Source of the DNA: Stratiformator vulcanicus
GTDB lineage: Bacteria > Planctomycetota > Planctomycetia > Planctomycetales > Planctomycetaceae
Direction: 5' to 3'
Length of the DNA stretch: 64,000 nt
Assembly (NCBI RefSeq): GCF_007744515.1
Contig: NZ_CP036268.1
Coordinates: forward strand, 2,705,712-2,769,711
Made by a program: the position numbers and the translations under genes. The notes under the pieces are model-generated. The model ran no database searches. It saw only the letters and a list, made by a program, of their open reading frames with translations, and was not told where the DNA came from. Below are positions 26,342 to 37,156 of the stretch, piece by piece (position 1 is the first letter of the stretch; every line of letters begins with the position of its first letter).

Positions 26342-29300
26342 CTAAGTCGTCTGAGCGACCGGCTTGGCAGCGGGAGCGCTGCTGTTCTTCTTCGCGGTCC
26401 GGTTCATCAGCCAAAGCAGAGCGGGTGACGCGACGTAAATCGAACTGTAAGTACCGATCAGTACGCCGCCGACCAGGCAAAACGCGAATCCGTGTATGCC
26501 TTCACCACCGAAGGCATACAGTATAGATACCACGATGAACGTTGTGACCGATGTCAGCAACGTACGGGCCAGCGTTTGATTCAGGCTCGTATTGATCATC
26601 GCTGCGGTCAGGTCCGGACTCCTGCCCCGCACTTCGCGAATTCGGTCGAACACAACGATCGTGTCGTTCAATGAGTACCCGATGATCGTCAGGAAGGCCG
26701 CGATCATCGGCAGATTGAGTTTGAACTCTTCAAGGCCCAACACGGTGGTGCCGGTCGAACCCGCAATGGCTGCCGCGATTGCCACGCAGCCGAGGACCGC
26801 GAGCACGTCGTGGACAAGGGCCACGACCGCGGCGAGGCCAAAGGTGACCCGTTGGAAACGGAACCAAAGGTAAGCGACGATCGCCACAAGGCTGGTCAGA
26901 ATAGCCAGAATCGCCGTCTCGCGCATTTCGCCCGCGACGGCGGAATCGAAACTGTTTCGTTCATCGAATACCGGATGCGTCGCCATCGCTTCCTTCGTGT
27001 TTTCCAACGCCGTTGCGAGATCGCCATCGTCGACAATCGAGGCGGACGCGACTCGCATCGTCGAGAACAACTTCGGTTGTCCCGGCGGCGCATTCGTACC
27101 GCTGCCTTCGATCCCGATAACTTCGACTAGCGAGTCGAGCTCGTCATATTTTCGGCCGTTCTCTTCCGCCACCGCTTCCAATTCGGTCGTGACGTAGCGC
27201 TTAATCGTCGAGGTGCCGAGTTCTTCGTCGTTCTCAATTGTCACGGTCGCCAGTGAACCGCCCGCGAAGAGCGGATCAAATGACGCCGCAGCCTCTTCAG
27301 TAAGCGGATCGACCTCGCCGTGGGTCATCGTGATTCGACGAATGTCGAGATCGGCATCCTCAAACGCACTGACGATCAACTCGTCAATTTTTGGGGTATC
27401 ACTTTCTGCCGTTGTCTCCGCCGCATTCGATGACTCCGACTTACCTTCACTAGTTCCCGCCTGCTTCTCGCCGGCGGAGGAATCGTCCTTGAGCGTGGTT
27501 CTCATCCGGAACCGTCGTCCCATCTCCCCAACGTCGTCCGCCAAAGTCAATCGCTCGACGGACACATCCGATGAAAACTCGGGAACGGCTTCGAGGATCT
27601 TGCGCACCGTCGCCGTGTCGGACTCGGAGGTTAATTCGAAAGTGACCATCGTTCCACCTCGGAAATCGATGTCGAGCATCTTCGCCCCCCGGCTGAACAG
27701 AACGCCCAGTCCGGTCCCGATGAACAAGATCGATACGACGACCGCGATTTTCGTCCCCGACAGAAAGTCGAAATGGGTTGAGCCGACGCCGGGGATTTTG
27801 TTCATCTTCAGGCTCTTGATCCATCGCTTCCGCTCGAGGATGTCGAACATCAAGCGACCGAAGTAGAGGGCCGTGAACATACTCGTCACGATGCCGATAA
27901 AGAGCGTGACGGCGAAGCCCTTCACCTGATCGGTTCCGATGACGAACAGAATCACCGCCGTGATCAACGTGGTGACGTTGGCATCGACGATCGTGCTGAG
28001 GGCACGGTCGAAGCCGTTGGAGATCGACATCCGCAAGCTCGAGCCGCGGGTCAACTCCTCGCGAATTCGCTCGAAGATCAGCACGTTCGCGTCGACCGCC
28101 ATCCCGATCGTCAGCACGATGCCCGCGAGTCCCGGCAGCGTGAAGGTCGCTTCGATGAACGCCATCGCGCCCATCACGAGGATGATGTTGAGCACGAGGC
28201 AGAGGTCGGCGATTAAACCGGCGACGAGATAGTACGAAGCCACAAAGATGAGCGTGATAATGCCGCCCCACAAAATCGCCGACAGCGCCTTGTTGACGGT
28301 GTCTTCACCCAATAAAGGACTGATCGTGAACTCACTGACCGGCGACTTGTCGATATCGAGCTGCAGGGCACCGGCATTGAGGACGTCGATCAATGCTTTG
28401 ATCTCGGCCTGCGAGAAGTCGCCCGAAATCGTACCACTGCCCGAGATGACGCTTTCGATACTCGGGGCGCTGTGAATCTTGCCGTTCAGAATGACCGACA
28501 AACGGTGGCGAAAACTGTCGCCCGGCGGGCGGTAATTCGACGTGAGCGTGCCGAATCGGCTCGCTCCCTTGGCGTTGAAACTGAAGCCGACGACGCGTCG
28601 TCCGCTCTGATCCGTTGTCGGATAGGCGCTGCGAAGGTAATCGCCGGTGACACGCCGGTCAGGGTCGTCATAAACAACAAGGAATTGACGCTTACCTTGC
28701 TCTGGCGAATCGACCAATTCGACTACTTTGTTTTCATTGTTGACCGCCCGAGGAGCAACGCCGAATCGGTCGTCGACGTCTTTGAACTTGCCGTCGGCTC
28801 CGATCGCGACATCAATCCACTCGGCTCGCAGTTCACCGTTGCGATAAAGCAGCCGCTCGCTTCCGGACATCTGCCGCGCTTCGGCGATCAAGTCGCGGTG
28901 CCGATTGTTGTTGGCCAGAATGCCGAACTCGAGCTTACCGCTGTTGATGATCCGGTCTTTGGTTTGCTCAACCTTTTCTTGGTCAGCCCCCGGGACGATG
29001 ACCTCCAGCCGATCGCGGCCGACCCGTCGGACCGTGACCTCTTCGGTGCCTGACGGATTGATCCGCTTGGCAACGGCCCCGACCATCTGATCCATGACCT
29101 GGTCGGTAATCGGTTTGTCTTCGGTCTCAACGACGCGATAGACTAGGTTGGTTCCGCCGGCCAGATCGATGCCGAGGTTGATGGTGTCTTTGAGGTTTTC
29201 CCCATTGGTGGCTGCCCAGATAAACGGGGCAGAGCCCATCGCGGCGGCGAACAGCACGACGCCCATCTTGAAAGCGAGATCGGGCAACTTCAGCAGTTTC

Positions 29301-29479
29301 CCGAGCGCCGCTCCGATCAGGAACGGCAGGACAAAGACCGCCAGAACCACCAGCAAGATGATCCAGCCGGATACGCCGTCCGCGGTCGTAGGATCACCAA
29401 TGACGGCCGCCGAGCCCGCCTCGGACGAAACGGTCTCGGTAGCCTGTGCGAAAAGTAATGACAACATCGACAATTCCAT
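26342..29479 (-). CDS. secDF: SecD-SecF fusion protein translocase subunit
   Basis: The 1045-residue protein joins SecD and SecF. The SecD half carries [17 protein letters not shown] (D1 signature), the P1-type periplasmic region and the six-helix RND-like core ([30 protein letters not shown]). The SecF half starts near residue 570 and has [34 protein letters not shown] and [18 protein letters not shown] Ser/Glu-rich insert of roughly 45 residues interrupts the SecF periplasmic region (about 670-720). SecDF uses proton motive force to pull proteins across the inner membrane after SecA-driven translocation. The N-terminus has extra hydrophobic segments before the SecD signature. It is downstream of yajC and tgt. 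Confidence 0.96.
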   Translation of the reverse strand: MELSMLSLLFAQATETVSSEAGSAAVIGDPTTADGVSGWIILLVVLAVFVLPFLIGAALGKLLKLPDLAFKMGVVLFAAAMGSAPFIWAATNGENLKDTINLGIDLAGGTNLVYRVVETEDKPITDQVMDQMVGAVAKRINPSGTEEVTVRRVGRDRLEVIVPGADQEKVEQTKDRIINSGKLEFGILANNNRHRDLIAEARQMSGSERLLYRNGELRAEWIDVAIGADGKFKDVDDRFGVAPRAVNNENKVVELVDSPEQGKRQFLVVYDDPDRRVTGDYLRSAYPTTDQSGRRVVGFSFNAKGASRFGTLTSNYRPPGDSFRHRLSVILNGKIHSAPSIESVISGSGTISGDFSQAEIKALIDVLNAGALQLDIDKSPVSEFTISPLLGEDTVNKALSAILWGGIITLIFVASYYLVAGLIADLCLVLNIILVMGAMAFIEATFTLPGLAGIVLTIGMAVDANVLIFERIREELTRGSSLRMSISNGFDRALSTIVDANVTTLITAVILFVIGTDQVKGFAVTLFIGIVTSMFTALYFGRLMFDILERKRWIKSLKMNKIPGVGSTHFDFLSGTKIAVVVSILFIGTGLGVLFSRGAKMLDIDFRGGTMVTFELTSESDTATVRKILEAVPEFSSDVSVERLTLADDVGEMGRRFRMRTTLKDDSSAGEKQAGTSEGKSESSNAAETTAESDTPKIDELIVSAFEDADLDIRRITMTHGEVDPLTEEAAASFDPLFAGGSLATVTIENDEELGTSTIKRYVTTELEAVAEENGRKYDELDSLVEVIGIEGSGTNAPPGQPKLFSTMRVASASIVDDGDLATALENTKEAMATHPVFDERNSFDSAVAGEMRETAILAILTSLVAIVAYLWFRFQRVTFGLAAVVALVHDVLAVLGCVAIAAAIAGSTGTTVLGLEEFKLNLPMIAAFLTIIGYSLNDTIVVFDRIREVRGRSPDLTAAMINTSLNQTLARTLLTSVTTFIVVSILYAFGGEGIHGFAFCLVGGVLIGTYSSIYVASPALLWLMNRTAKKNSSAPAAKPVAQTT

Positions 29480-29543
29480 TTTCTACTGTGCGATACCGAA
29501 ACGGGCAGATTGAGCCCGGACCACGGCGAGGGCTTCCGAGACG

Positions 29544-29945
29544 TCACTTCTCGGAAGCGGCTTTCGCCCCGGTTTTTTCTTCCAAATCGTCTCTCAACAC
29601 TGTCTGAATGCTCGACCGAACGAACGGGATACGAGTCGAATCGCCGAACTTCAGCGTGACCTCTTTGCCGTCCGACGAAATATTTGCGACCGATCCGATC
29701 ATGCCCGCGGTCGTGATGACGCGATCGTTCTTCTTCAGCGAGTTGAGCAATTCCTCTCGCTTCTTTTTCTCCCGATTGCCCGGCAATACGACGATCACGA
29801 CGTACAACACGATCAGCGGCAGCATGATCGGCAGCATACCCATCAGCGTTTCGGCAAAGCCCGGTGCCTTCTCGCCTGCGGCAGGGGCTTGGGCAAGCAG
29901 ACCGCTGCCGGCCTGTAAAATTACAGCAGAAACGCACTCAAACAT
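29544..29945 (-). CDS. yajC: Preprotein translocase accessory subunit YajC
   Basis: The 133-residue protein has an N-terminal hydrophobic stretch, a clear transmembrane helix ([19 protein letters not shown]) and the family motif [33 protein letters not shown]. YajC associates with SecDF at the SecYEG translocon. ATG 29945 is preferred; a GTG two codons upstream is possible. The gene lies 64 bases before secDF and about 100 after tgt on the same strand, the common tgt-yajC-secDF order. Confidence 0.94.
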   Translation of the reverse strand: MFECVSAVILQAGSGLLAQAPAAGEKAPGFAETLMGMLPIMLPLIVLYVVIVVLPGNREKKKREELLNSLKKNDRVITTAGMIGSVANISSDGKEVTLKFGDSTRIPFVRSSIQTVLRDDLEEKTGAKAASEK

Positions 29946-30043
29946 AGCCACGCGAACACTACGACCAGACCGGCACCGCTCTCGCGGTTTGTAAGGAACA
30001 CGCCATCTTCGTTGAAGGCCGCCAAATTTTCAAAGCAGGTGAT

Positions 30044-31159
30044 TTATTCGCTTTCCCACGCGGCAAGACACTCGGAGCGAAATGAATCGGCCCGACCTTC
30101 CAGAATCGCGACCCGCAGGTCACTCATCGTCCGGTGGTAGAATGCGATATTGTGCAGAGAAAGCAGAATCGGCCCGAGCATTTCACCGGCGATGAACATG
30201 TGACGCAAATAGCCGCGGCAGTATCGCGTGCACGCCGGACATTCGCACGCGGGGTCGAGCGGGGCGTCATCCCGCATGTGCTTTCGATTCCGCATCTTGA
30301 CCCGGCCCGTCGATGTGAACGCCGTCGCGTTACGGCCGTTGCGCGTCGGCATCACGCAGTCGAACAGGTCAATGCCGCGAAGGACCGACTCGACCAGATC
30401 TTCGGGGCGGCCAACGCCCATCAGATACCGAGGCTTTTCGGACGGAAGGTGCGGCGTTGTGTGATCGAGCGTGCGATACATTTCGGTCGGCGACTCACCC
30501 ACGCTCAGACCGCCGATCGCGTAGCCGGGAAAGTCGAGCGGTACCAGTTTGTCGGCCGACTTCTCCCGCTGCGACTGATCGATTCCGCCCTGCACGATGC
30601 CGAACAGAGCCTGATCATCCCGCGCCTGCGTGTCTCGACAGAGCTGTGCCCACAGCGTCGTGCGGCGGACTGCTTCGGCGATCTGCTCAATCGGTGCATC
30701 GGCCGGAGGGCACTCGTCCAGACACATGATGCAGTCCGCCCCGAGCTGCTGCTGAATTTCGATCGCTCGCGCCGGGGTCAGTTCGAGAATGCTGCCGTCG
30801 ATGTGTGATTTGAAGACGACTCGCTCGTCATCGATGTCTCTCAATCCCGCAAGACTGAAGACCTGAAAGCCACCGCTATCGGTGAGAATCGGACCGTCCC
30901 AGTCCATGAACCGGTGCAAACCGCCCAACTCTTCGACGACCTCGGCTCCGGGACGAAGTGCGAGATGATAGGTGTTGGCGAGCAGCTTTTGCGTGCCGAC
31001 GGCTCTGAGTTGGTCAGGAAAAAGCCCTTTGACCGTTCCCAAGGTGCCCACCGGCATGAACGCCGGGGTCAGCACCGTTCCATGCGGCGTGTGCCATCGG
31101 CCCGCGCGTGCGCCAGTTGCCGGATCGACGGCTTCAAGTTCAAAACGGAATGCAGACAC
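30044..31159 (-). CDS. tgt: tRNA-guanine transglycosylase
   Basis: The 371-residue protein shows bacterial Tgt motifs: [15 protein letters not shown], the base-binding Asp in [21 protein letters not shown]-like [28 protein letters not shown], the nucleophile region [17 protein letters not shown], and a C-terminal zinc site (CECPAC, then CRGYLRHMF). It swaps guanine 34 for preQ1 in the wobble position of Asn, Asp, His and Tyr tRNAs. The GTG start at 31159 lies about 12 residues before the first family motif. It precedes yajC and secDF. Confidence 0.95.
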   Translation of the reverse strand: MSAFRFELEAVDPATGARAGRWHTPHGTVLTPAFMPVGTLGTVKGLFPDQLRAVGTQKLLANTYHLALRPGAEVVEELGGLHRFMDWDGPILTDSGGFQVFSLAGLRDIDDERVVFKSHIDGSILELTPARAIEIQQQLGADCIMCLDECPPADAPIEQIAEAVRRTTLWAQLCRDTQARDDQALFGIVQGGIDQSQREKSADKLVPLDFPGYAIGGLSVGESPTEMYRTLDHTTPHLPSEKPRYLMGVGRPEDLVESVLRGIDLFDCVMPTRNGRNATAFTSTGRVKMRNRKHMRDDAPLDPACECPACTRYCRGYLRHMFIAGEMLGPILLSLHNIAFYHRTMSDLRVAILEGRADSFRSECLAAWESE

Positions 31160-31412
31160 AGAATTCTTTTGTCGCGGACTGCCAGGCGTCGGGCCAACAA
31201 TTGTTCGGAAGCAATCTCAATCATCGAGCAATCGCCGCGTGATTCACCGGCGATCGAAGCAAAACAGCAGGATGCCTAAGAGTTGCATCGGCGACTTCCG
31301 GTGACTCCTGCCGCAACCGAATTGGATCAGGGCATGACGTGCGAAAAGCTTTTCGAGTCTCCAGCTTCACGGCCTTGCTGGCGCTTCGGGCTATCGGAAC
31401 TTGCTTTCGATG

Positions 31413-32522
31413 TTAAAAACCGGCCGCCGCTTCTTGAAGTTTGCTCAGGTAGAAACTGAAGATACTGAAAATCACGAAGATGATGAAGCCGGCGACCAGT
31501 GCCCAGATGACCCAGGCGAGGGCTGCGACGAGCGCACTCATGCTCCGCCGGGCTTCAGCTTCGAGTTCCGGGCTGAGCCGCTCGAGTGTCTCAGGAACCG
31601 TTCCTGAATGGTCTCCGACTTCCACCAAATGCAGGTAGTCTGCCGGGAACAACCTGGTTGCCTCCAAGGCGGGGGCGAGGTCGACACCACTTTCAACGGC
31701 GGTGTAGACGTAATTCCCGCGACCGATATAGGCACCATTCGAAGTCGCCCGGAATGCCGCCTCCAGCGAATGATCGATGCGCATACCCGCCTGTTGCGTC
31801 AAAGCGAATGCCCAGGAAAACCGCGCGATCGCGAACGATCGCAGGCATTTCCCTAGCACCGGCACCCTCAGCAATGCCACATCGATCATTTGCATGCCCG
31901 AGAACGTGGCACGCACGACTTTAAAGAGTACGAATAATCCCAGCGCGAGGCCGAAGGTCGAGCCGTACCAAATCAGGGCACCTCGCGTGCCCACCAGCCC
32001 CCAACCCAGCACATCGGCGGTTTCGTTTCCCGTCACGCTGCCGATGATTCCGAGCACGAAAATCAGCAGGCCGATGATGCCGATCGCCGCAACCAACTGA
32101 AACACCGGGAACGCAATCGCCCCGATAAATGACTTTCGCAGGCGGACGTTGTTGTCAAAGTGTTCGGACAGGCTGTGCAGAACTTCCGGCAGTGTCCCGG
32201 TCTTTTCGGCCACGTTCACCATGTCGATCATCAGTGGCGGAAAAGCCGGATCACAGTGCCCCATTGCCTCGGTGACATCTTCGCCGCGGCGTAGAAGAAC
32301 GGCGATCTCGGCTGACCGTCGCCGGACGCGGGGATCCTTTGCCTTATCCCCCGCGATCACGAACGCTTTTCGGATGTCGACCCCGCTGTGCAGCAGGGTG
32401 CCCAAGCTGCGGCAGTATTGAGAGAGCGCTTTTTGCGGTATTCGACCGCCGTCGCCGAGCACGAATCGGCCTCCTGGGTTGGTCAGTATCAAATAGGAAT
32501 TTTGGGCACCGTCGCCTGCCAC
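31413..32522 (-). CDS. Type II secretion/type IV pilus F-type inner-membrane protein
   Basis: The 369-residue protein has two T2SF domains. The first contains LSQYCRSLGTLLHSGVDIRKAF and MVNVAEKTGTLPEVLHSLSEHFDN. The second contains RFSWAFALTQQAGMRIDHSLEAAFRATSNG and LVEVGDHSGTVPETLERLS. Membrane helices lie near residues 150-175, 205-225 and at the C-terminus (VAALAWVIWALVAGFIIFVIF). GspF/PilC proteins form the inner-membrane platform of secretion or pilus machines. No GspE ATPase, pilin or secretin is in the window, so this copy stands alone. The GTG at 32522 is the best visible start but is uncertain. Confidence 0.86.
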   Translation of the reverse strand: MAGDGAQNSYLILTNPGGRFVLGDGGRIPQKALSQYCRSLGTLLHSGVDIRKAFVIAGDKAKDPRVRRRSAEIAVLLRRGEDVTEAMGHCDPAFPPLMIDMVNVAEKTGTLPEVLHSLSEHFDNNVRLRKSFIGAIAFPVFQLVAAIGIIGLLIFVLGIIGSVTGNETADVLGWGLVGTRGALIWYGSTFGLALGLFVLFKVVRATFSGMQMIDVALLRVPVLGKCLRSFAIARFSWAFALTQQAGMRIDHSLEAAFRATSNGAYIGRGNYVYTAVESGVDLAPALEATRLFPADYLHLVEVGDHSGTVPETLERLSPELEAEARRSMSALVAALAWVIWALVAGFIIFVIFSIFSFYLSKLQEAAAGF

Positions 32523-32701
32523 AAGTATAGCCGGAGGAATCGCAGAAATATCTGCCGACCGTATCCTTTTACCTCGCGCTCAATCCACGGCACTGTCATC
32601 CCGGTCGTTGTGAGACCCGGAACTTTGTGCGAAAGTCCCACCCGCATCGAAGGGCCTCCTTCGCGACAGGACCTCAGACGACCGTACCGGCTCAAAGACT
32701 C

Positions 32702-33499
32702 ATGGATTTTCTCAGACTCAACGACAAGTCGGTGCTGGTCATCGGGGTCGCGAATCGAAAGAGCGTTGCGTGGCAAACTGCGCAAGTGCTGTCGGAATCC
32801 GGCGCAAACGTGTTGTACTCGGTTCGCAGCGAAGAACGCGCGGCGACCGTTCGCAAACTGGCGGGCGACGTCCCGGTTTTCGTCTGCGACTTCGAAGACC
32901 CGGAGTCGATCGCCAAGTTGGGAAAAGAAGTCGCGGCAGAGACCGACCAACTGCACGGAATCGTGCATTCGATCGCGTTCGCCGACTATTCCGCAGGCTG
33001 GCTCCCCTTTCATCAGACACCCCGACCGGCATTTCTGCAGGCGGTCGATATCTCCTGCTATTCCCTCATTGCGACGGCGGAAACATTTCGCGAGTTGCTC
33101 GAACCGGAGCAGGGCAGCGTCGTCACCATCTCGATCTCCACAACGCGAATGGCGGCCGAGAATTACGGATATATGGCACCCGTCAAAGCGGCACTGGACT
33201 CGACCGTCTGTTTTCTGGCGAAATCGTTCAGCGACTTTTCAAATGTCCGCTTCAACGCCGTTTGTCCCGGTTTGCTCAAGACCTCGGCATCGGCAGGTAT
33301 CCCCGGATACGTCGACAGCTACCTGTTCGCCGAGCAAGCGACACTTCGCAAACGGGCGGTGCAAACCGATGAAGTCGCGAACACGGCAGCTTTTTTACTA
33401 AGCCCGCGTTCTTCAGGCATCAATGCGCAAGGGCTCGTCATCGACGCCGGAATGAGCATCAACTACTTCGACCGTCAGATCGTCAGCCCGGACTCGTGA
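32702..33499 (+). CDS. fabI: Enoyl-[acyl-carrier-protein] reductase, FabI type
   Basis: The 265-residue short-chain dehydrogenase-like protein starts [20 protein letters not shown], the FabI form of the nucleotide loop. It has IVHSIAF, the catalytic Tyr-x6-Lys pair in [13 protein letters not shown] (the FabI spacing), and [11 protein letters not shown]. FabI reduces trans-2-enoyl-ACP with NAD(P)H, the last step in each fatty-acid elongation cycle. ATG 32702 begins at the domain; the 25 codons upstream look non-coding. It is divergent from the T2SF gene. Confidence 0.92.
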   Translation: MDFLRLNDKSVLVIGVANRKSVAWQTAQVLSESGANVLYSVRSEERAATVRKLAGDVPVFVCDFEDPESIAKLGKEVAAETDQLHGIVHSIAFADYSAGWLPFHQTPRPAFLQAVDISCYSLIATAETFRELLEPEQGSVVTISISTTRMAAENYGYMAPVKAALDSTVCFLAKSFSDFSNVRFNAVCPGLLKTSASAGIPGYVDSYLFAEQATLRKRAVQTDEVANTAAFLLSPRSSGINAQGLVIDAGMSINYFDRQIVSPDS

Positions 33500-33712
33500 A
33501 CGGCAACGCTCACAGGCAGTTCCAAATTCGGGTTCTCGCCCATAAATCGTAATCAATTGATTGGAAGTGGGGCGTTCGTAGCGCGCGAAGCGTGGATACG
33601 TCTGGCGAGAGTCGACTCTTGCTTCTGCCGACCGGGAACGCTCTTGCCCAAAATTTCCTGCGTGTCATACAACACGACTGACTTCTCGCAGGCTCAACCC
33701 CTTTCTTTGCCC

Positions 33713-34801
33713 ATGCCCCGCTGCCTTGCCGACGTCGATCCCGAGCGGATCGCGATCATCAAGCCGAGTGCGTTGGGCGATGTCGTGCAATCGCTGCCTC
33801 TATTGCCGATTCTGAAAGAACGTTACCCGCACGCCTCGATCACATGGGTGATCCGCGACTCTCTGGCCGGATTACTGGAGCGGCATCCGCTGATCGACCG
33901 CCTCATCCTGTACCGCAGAAAAGGTGGGCCGAGCGATTGGGTTCGCATGGCGAAGGAACTCAGAGCGGCCAAGTTCGACCTCGTTCTCGATCTGCAGGGT
34001 TTGCTTCGGACAGGTCTGATGACGCTGGCGACAGGCTCTCCGGTCCGGGTCGGATTGGAAACGGCTCGCGAGGGTTCGCATCTGACCTGCACCGAGATCA
34101 TTCCGAACACCAGTCGATTTGTCCCGGCCCATCAGCGTTACTGGCGGATCGCCGAAGCCATCGGCTGCGGGGAATTGCGATCCACAGCCACGATTCGCGT
34201 CGCCAAGACCGAACTCGACGCCGCGCGGGAACTCTTGTCCGGTCTTCGCGGGGCAGTGTTGGCAGTCGCACCGGGAACCGTTTGGGAAACGAAACGCTGG
34301 CCGGTCGATCGGTTCGCCGCCGTGTGCGCGAAGGCTTATCGACAATACGGATGCTCGACGGTCATCCTCGGTGCCCCGAATGAGGCATCGCTGGGGGCCG
34401 AATTGGAGCGAACGCTCTCCCGGTTCGTGCCGAGAGCAACCGTGTTGAACCTCGCGGGCCAGACATCATTGCAAGGCCTCGCCGCTCTATTGGCGACGGC
34501 GGATATCGCACTGACGAACGACTCGGGGCCGATGCACATCGCCGCCGCAGTCGGCACCCCGGTCTGTGCCGTTTTCACCTGCACCGACCCACAGCGATCC
34601 GGCCCCCGCGATGAGCACTTTGAATTCGTGCAAACCGGTCTGTCATGCGGGGGCAGCTATCATCGGACCTGTCCGCATCGGGGGACGGGGCACCTCGCCT
34701 GTCACTCCGAATTGGAAGTAGGGCGTGTCTTCGCAGCGCTGCACGGCATGGTTCAGAAGCATCTCACCGGCAACGACCCGCTCAGGCAAGTTGCAGCGTA
34801 G
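33713..34801 (+). CDS. Glycosyltransferase family 9 (heptosyltransferase-like)
   Basis: The 362-residue protein has the GT9 layout: RIAIIKPSALGDVVQSLPLLPILKERYP at the N-terminus, FDLVLDLQGLLRTGLM, then the ADP-heptose binding side (VLAVAPGTVWETKRWP, FVPRATVLNLAGQTSLQGLAALLATADIALTNDSGPMHIAAAVGTPVCAVF). GT9 enzymes add heptose to the lipopolysaccharide inner core at the cytosolic face of the inner membrane. With lpxK elsewhere in the window this supports an LPS-type outer membrane. ATG 33713 is chosen because the upstream 52 codons look non-coding. The exact sugar is not known. Confidence 0.9.
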   Translation: MPRCLADVDPERIAIIKPSALGDVVQSLPLLPILKERYPHASITWVIRDSLAGLLERHPLIDRLILYRRKGGPSDWVRMAKELRAAKFDLVLDLQGLLRTGLMTLATGSPVRVGLETAREGSHLTCTEIIPNTSRFVPAHQRYWRIAEAIGCGELRSTATIRVAKTELDAARELLSGLRGAVLAVAPGTVWETKRWPVDRFAAVCAKAYRQYGCSTVILGAPNEASLGAELERTLSRFVPRATVLNLAGQTSLQGLAALLATADIALTNDSGPMHIAAAVGTPVCAVFTCTDPQRSGPRDEHFEFVQTGLSCGGSYHRTCPHRGTGHLACHSELEVGRVFAALHGMVQKHLTGNDPLRQVAA

Positions 34802-34811
34802 CCGGGTCCGT

Positions 34812-35705
34812 TCACCCCTTTTGCCGATAGCGACGGCTCGCTTCTTCGAGCAATTTGCGCTCTGACTTCGTCAGGCTCGCTTCGCCCTGCTCGCTGATCT
34901 TGGCGAGCGCGGCATCGACCTTTGATTCCAAGTCGTCTTCGGCTTCGCGCTCAGCGGCGTGTTCCGGGTCATGGACACGCAACTTGGGCTGCCGCTTGAA
35001 CCTTGGGATCGGAATCCCTCGGGGTAGGCCGTCCGAAATCCGCCAACCGCTGCGCTGGTAAAGGAAGGCGAAGCCGACGCTCGCCAGCGATGCGATCGGG
35101 ACGACGTTCGCGATTCCATCCGGACTGGACAACTCGAACAATGCGGCCAACACGTTGCCCGCGACAAACAACCCGACCAGCCAGCGGATTTCGATCGGAA
35201 TAATGAAGAACAGCAGAATTTTCTGACGTGGAAAATGCAGCGCGTAGAGCGTGACGACGGCCATCACCGCACCGGTCGCCCCGTACATTGGCCGTCCGGC
35301 GTCGTAAGCAAGGCCGAATAAGAAACCGGTGATGCCCGTGATCAGGACAGTCGCGAAGAAGAAGGTCGCGTATTCCCGAGAGCCATACATGCCCTCAAGA
35401 GTGCGACCGAACCACCACAAAAACAGAAGATTGAAAATAATCTGGAGCGGAGCGCTGATTTCGTGACAGAACGCATAGGTGACCAAACGCCAAATTTGGC
35501 CGCCCAGGATGTCCGTGGGGGTCAGGTCCAACCATTGTTGGGCCAGAGGCGCGATCCCCTCCTGGATATTCTGTGACGTGAGAATTTGCAGGACAAACAC
35601 GCCGGCAATGAGCGCGATCAACCACTTCGTCGCCGGATCGGTCGCGAAGAAATTTGCACCGCCCTGCGTGTCATCGCGGAGATATTCGCGGTCTTCGATT
35701 CCCAT
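34812..35705 (-). CDS. Rhomboid-family pseudoprotease with C-terminal LT-SER-RYRQ module
   Basis: The 297-residue protein has rhomboid topology: WRLVTYAFCH, then LQIIFNLLFLWWFGRTLEGMYGS, about six membrane helices. The catalytic serine motif GxSG reads GATG (Thr144). The catalytic His of the sixth helix, in a motif like AHLGG, is Ser206 (IASLAS), and the other common His nearby is Pro203. Both members of the dyad are therefore missing, so proteolysis is unlikely. The cytosolic tail (about 236-297) is charged and ends in VDAALAKISEQGEASLTKSE then RKLLEEASRRYRQKG, a module also found at the end of the M50-like protein at 43149-44132. It may bind or chaperone membrane proteins as iRhoms and derlins do. 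Confidence 0.85.
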   Translation of the reverse strand: MGIEDREYLRDDTQGGANFFATDPATKWLIALIAGVFVLQILTSQNIQEGIAPLAQQWLDLTPTDILGGQIWRLVTYAFCHEISAPLQIIFNLLFLWWFGRTLEGMYGSREYATFFFATVLITGITGFLFGLAYDAGRPMYGATGAVMAVVTLYALHFPRQKILLFFIIPIEIRWLVGLFVAGNVLAALFELSSPDGIANVVPIASLASVGFAFLYQRSGWRISDGLPRGIPIPRFKRQPKLRVHDPEHAAEREAEDDLESKVDAALAKISEQGEASLTKSERKLLEEASRRYRQKG

Positions 35706-35896
35706 ACCGCGCCATGCGCCTCCGTGGTCAAGCGAGCGGGTACACCAGCGTGCCCGCGGCCGAAATTATGAACCCAATTGAATAGCCATCAAGCAAACGT
35801 TTTTCGTGATTTCGGTTGAGAAAACGCTTTGGCAACCCCGAATTGCGATCTTCAAACGAGGTACAGACCTCGAATGTCGAACCAGATGAGCTCAGG

Positions 35897-36787
35897 CTAG
35901 TTGATTCGCTCCGCAATTCGAGACGCCTCAACCGGCTGCGGGAGTTGGGTCGTCAGGTCACGATTCTCTTCGATGATGGCAAGCAATTGATTGTAGGCGT
36001 TGTGCACACTGAGTCGCAGGCCGGCGAGCTGTTCGGCTGCGGAGTCACGAGCCTCTTCCTCTGCAAAGATTGTCGCGATGAGCCCGTCAGCGAACTCCGG
36101 CGTTCTCTCGATCCGCTGCGCGCCGGGATTTCCGGTCAGGCGTTTTTCGAGATAGTCGAGGTGATCGTTGGCCTGAGCGACTTCAACTTCAGCTTGGGCA
36201 ACCTGTTCCTGCAAGGCCCTGTTGTCATCGGCCCGTTCCGCGATCCGGTCGCGCAGTTTATCGACGCGAGCCGGCGGCGCGTAAGGCGTGGTCTGCCAAA
36301 ATCGCCATTCGCCCTGCGGCCAAGACTGAATTTCTTCGGGAAGCGCGGTGAATGTTGGCCGGAAGCGAGAAACGCTCGCGTTCGCGACGACAAGCTCAAA
36401 TTTGCCGATGTATTCACTTGAGCCGTCCGCACCAACCGCGAATGCCTCGTACGTTGGGTTCGGTCCTCCCCGCCCGGTGCCAACACCGAACCCCTGATCC
36501 TGTCCCAACTGGGCCGTGACCAATCCGGTTGGCTGCTCGACATTCGTCGCCGGTGAGATGTGGGGATCGGACCAGTTGAGCTGAAACCGTGCGAACTTTG
36601 TTTCCAAGTCGCGGACGGCTCGCTCTTGCTTGGCGACCTGTTCCTCCAGCCCGGAGATCGACTGCTCAGCCTGCTTGACCTGACTCATCCACGAATTGCG
36701 AACGTTGATCAGTTTCGAAGTCAACAAGACTGCCGCAACGCCCAGACAGAAGGCGATTCCAAGCATGACTTTGCCGAGGACGTGCAT
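35897..36787 (-). CDS. Membrane-anchored coiled-coil protein
   Basis: The 296-residue protein has one N-terminal membrane helix (VMLGIAFCLGVAAVLLTSKLI), a coiled coil (about 35-70: VKQAEQSISGLEEQVAKQERAVRDLETKF), a beta-rich middle domain (about 85-165), then a second long coiled coil (about 175-290). No catalytic motif is visible. The design suggests a periplasmic or cytosolic structural protein in the envelope. It is upstream of the pseudo-rhomboid on the same strand, separated by about 190 bases. I recognise no characterised family. Confidence 0.75.
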   Translation of the reverse strand: MHVLGKVMLGIAFCLGVAAVLLTSKLINVRNSWMSQVKQAEQSISGLEEQVAKQERAVRDLETKFARFQLNWSDPHISPATNVEQPTGLVTAQLGQDQGFGVGTGRGGPNPTYEAFAVGADGSSEYIGKFELVVANASVSRFRPTFTALPEEIQSWPQGEWRFWQTTPYAPPARVDKLRDRIAERADDNRALQEQVAQAEVEVAQANDHLDYLEKRLTGNPGAQRIERTPEFADGLIATIFAEEEARDSAAEQLAGLRLSVHNAYNQLLAIIEENRDLTTQLPQPVEASRIAERIN

Positions 36788-37156
36788 TCCGGCTTCCGGG
36801 TTGGGCTACCACGACCAAAGCGCGGCAACCATTCGCCACGCAAACACTGAATGTAATAAGTGATTAGAGTATCGGCGCCTCGCAGGGTCAAGAACGACCA
36901 TGCGAGGAAGTTTTGCGTGGGGGGCCGATCTCGCCACGATAACATGCTGGCTCGGTGACGCCGGTCGCAACGATCGCAAGCAAACTCCCGATTTCGACGA
37001 CGATCACGATGCCGCGGGCGAATCGCAAGGGCCGAATGGTTTCGCCACGGCGAAGAACCGGTAGAATTGGCCGCGGCGGTTGATCTGCTCAGGAGCATCA
37101 CGGCGGCTCACTCGACCGCAATCAGGGAGATTCGATTGTTTGAACCGAACGGCCCA
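36788..37156. other. Intergenic region between divergent coiled-coil and YkgJ-type genes
   Basis: About 370 bases. A frame from 37067 is open into the downstream gene but its first 30 codons are not family-like, so the start is placed at 37157. An AT-richer stretch near 36845-36870 (AATGTAATAAGTGATTAG) could contain a promoter for the minus-strand gene. I see no RNA gene or hairpin of note. Confidence 0.4.

Noticed and set aside
27450-28271. 273-codon open frame overlapping secDF on the same strand
   Set aside because: It lies in another frame of secDF, is full of Arg and His without domain pattern, and secDF itself is unambiguous there.
32388-33401. 337-codon frame across the T2SF start and fabI
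   Set aside because: Ser/Arg-rich shadow of fabI and the T2SF gene; fabI motifs are clear in the other frame.
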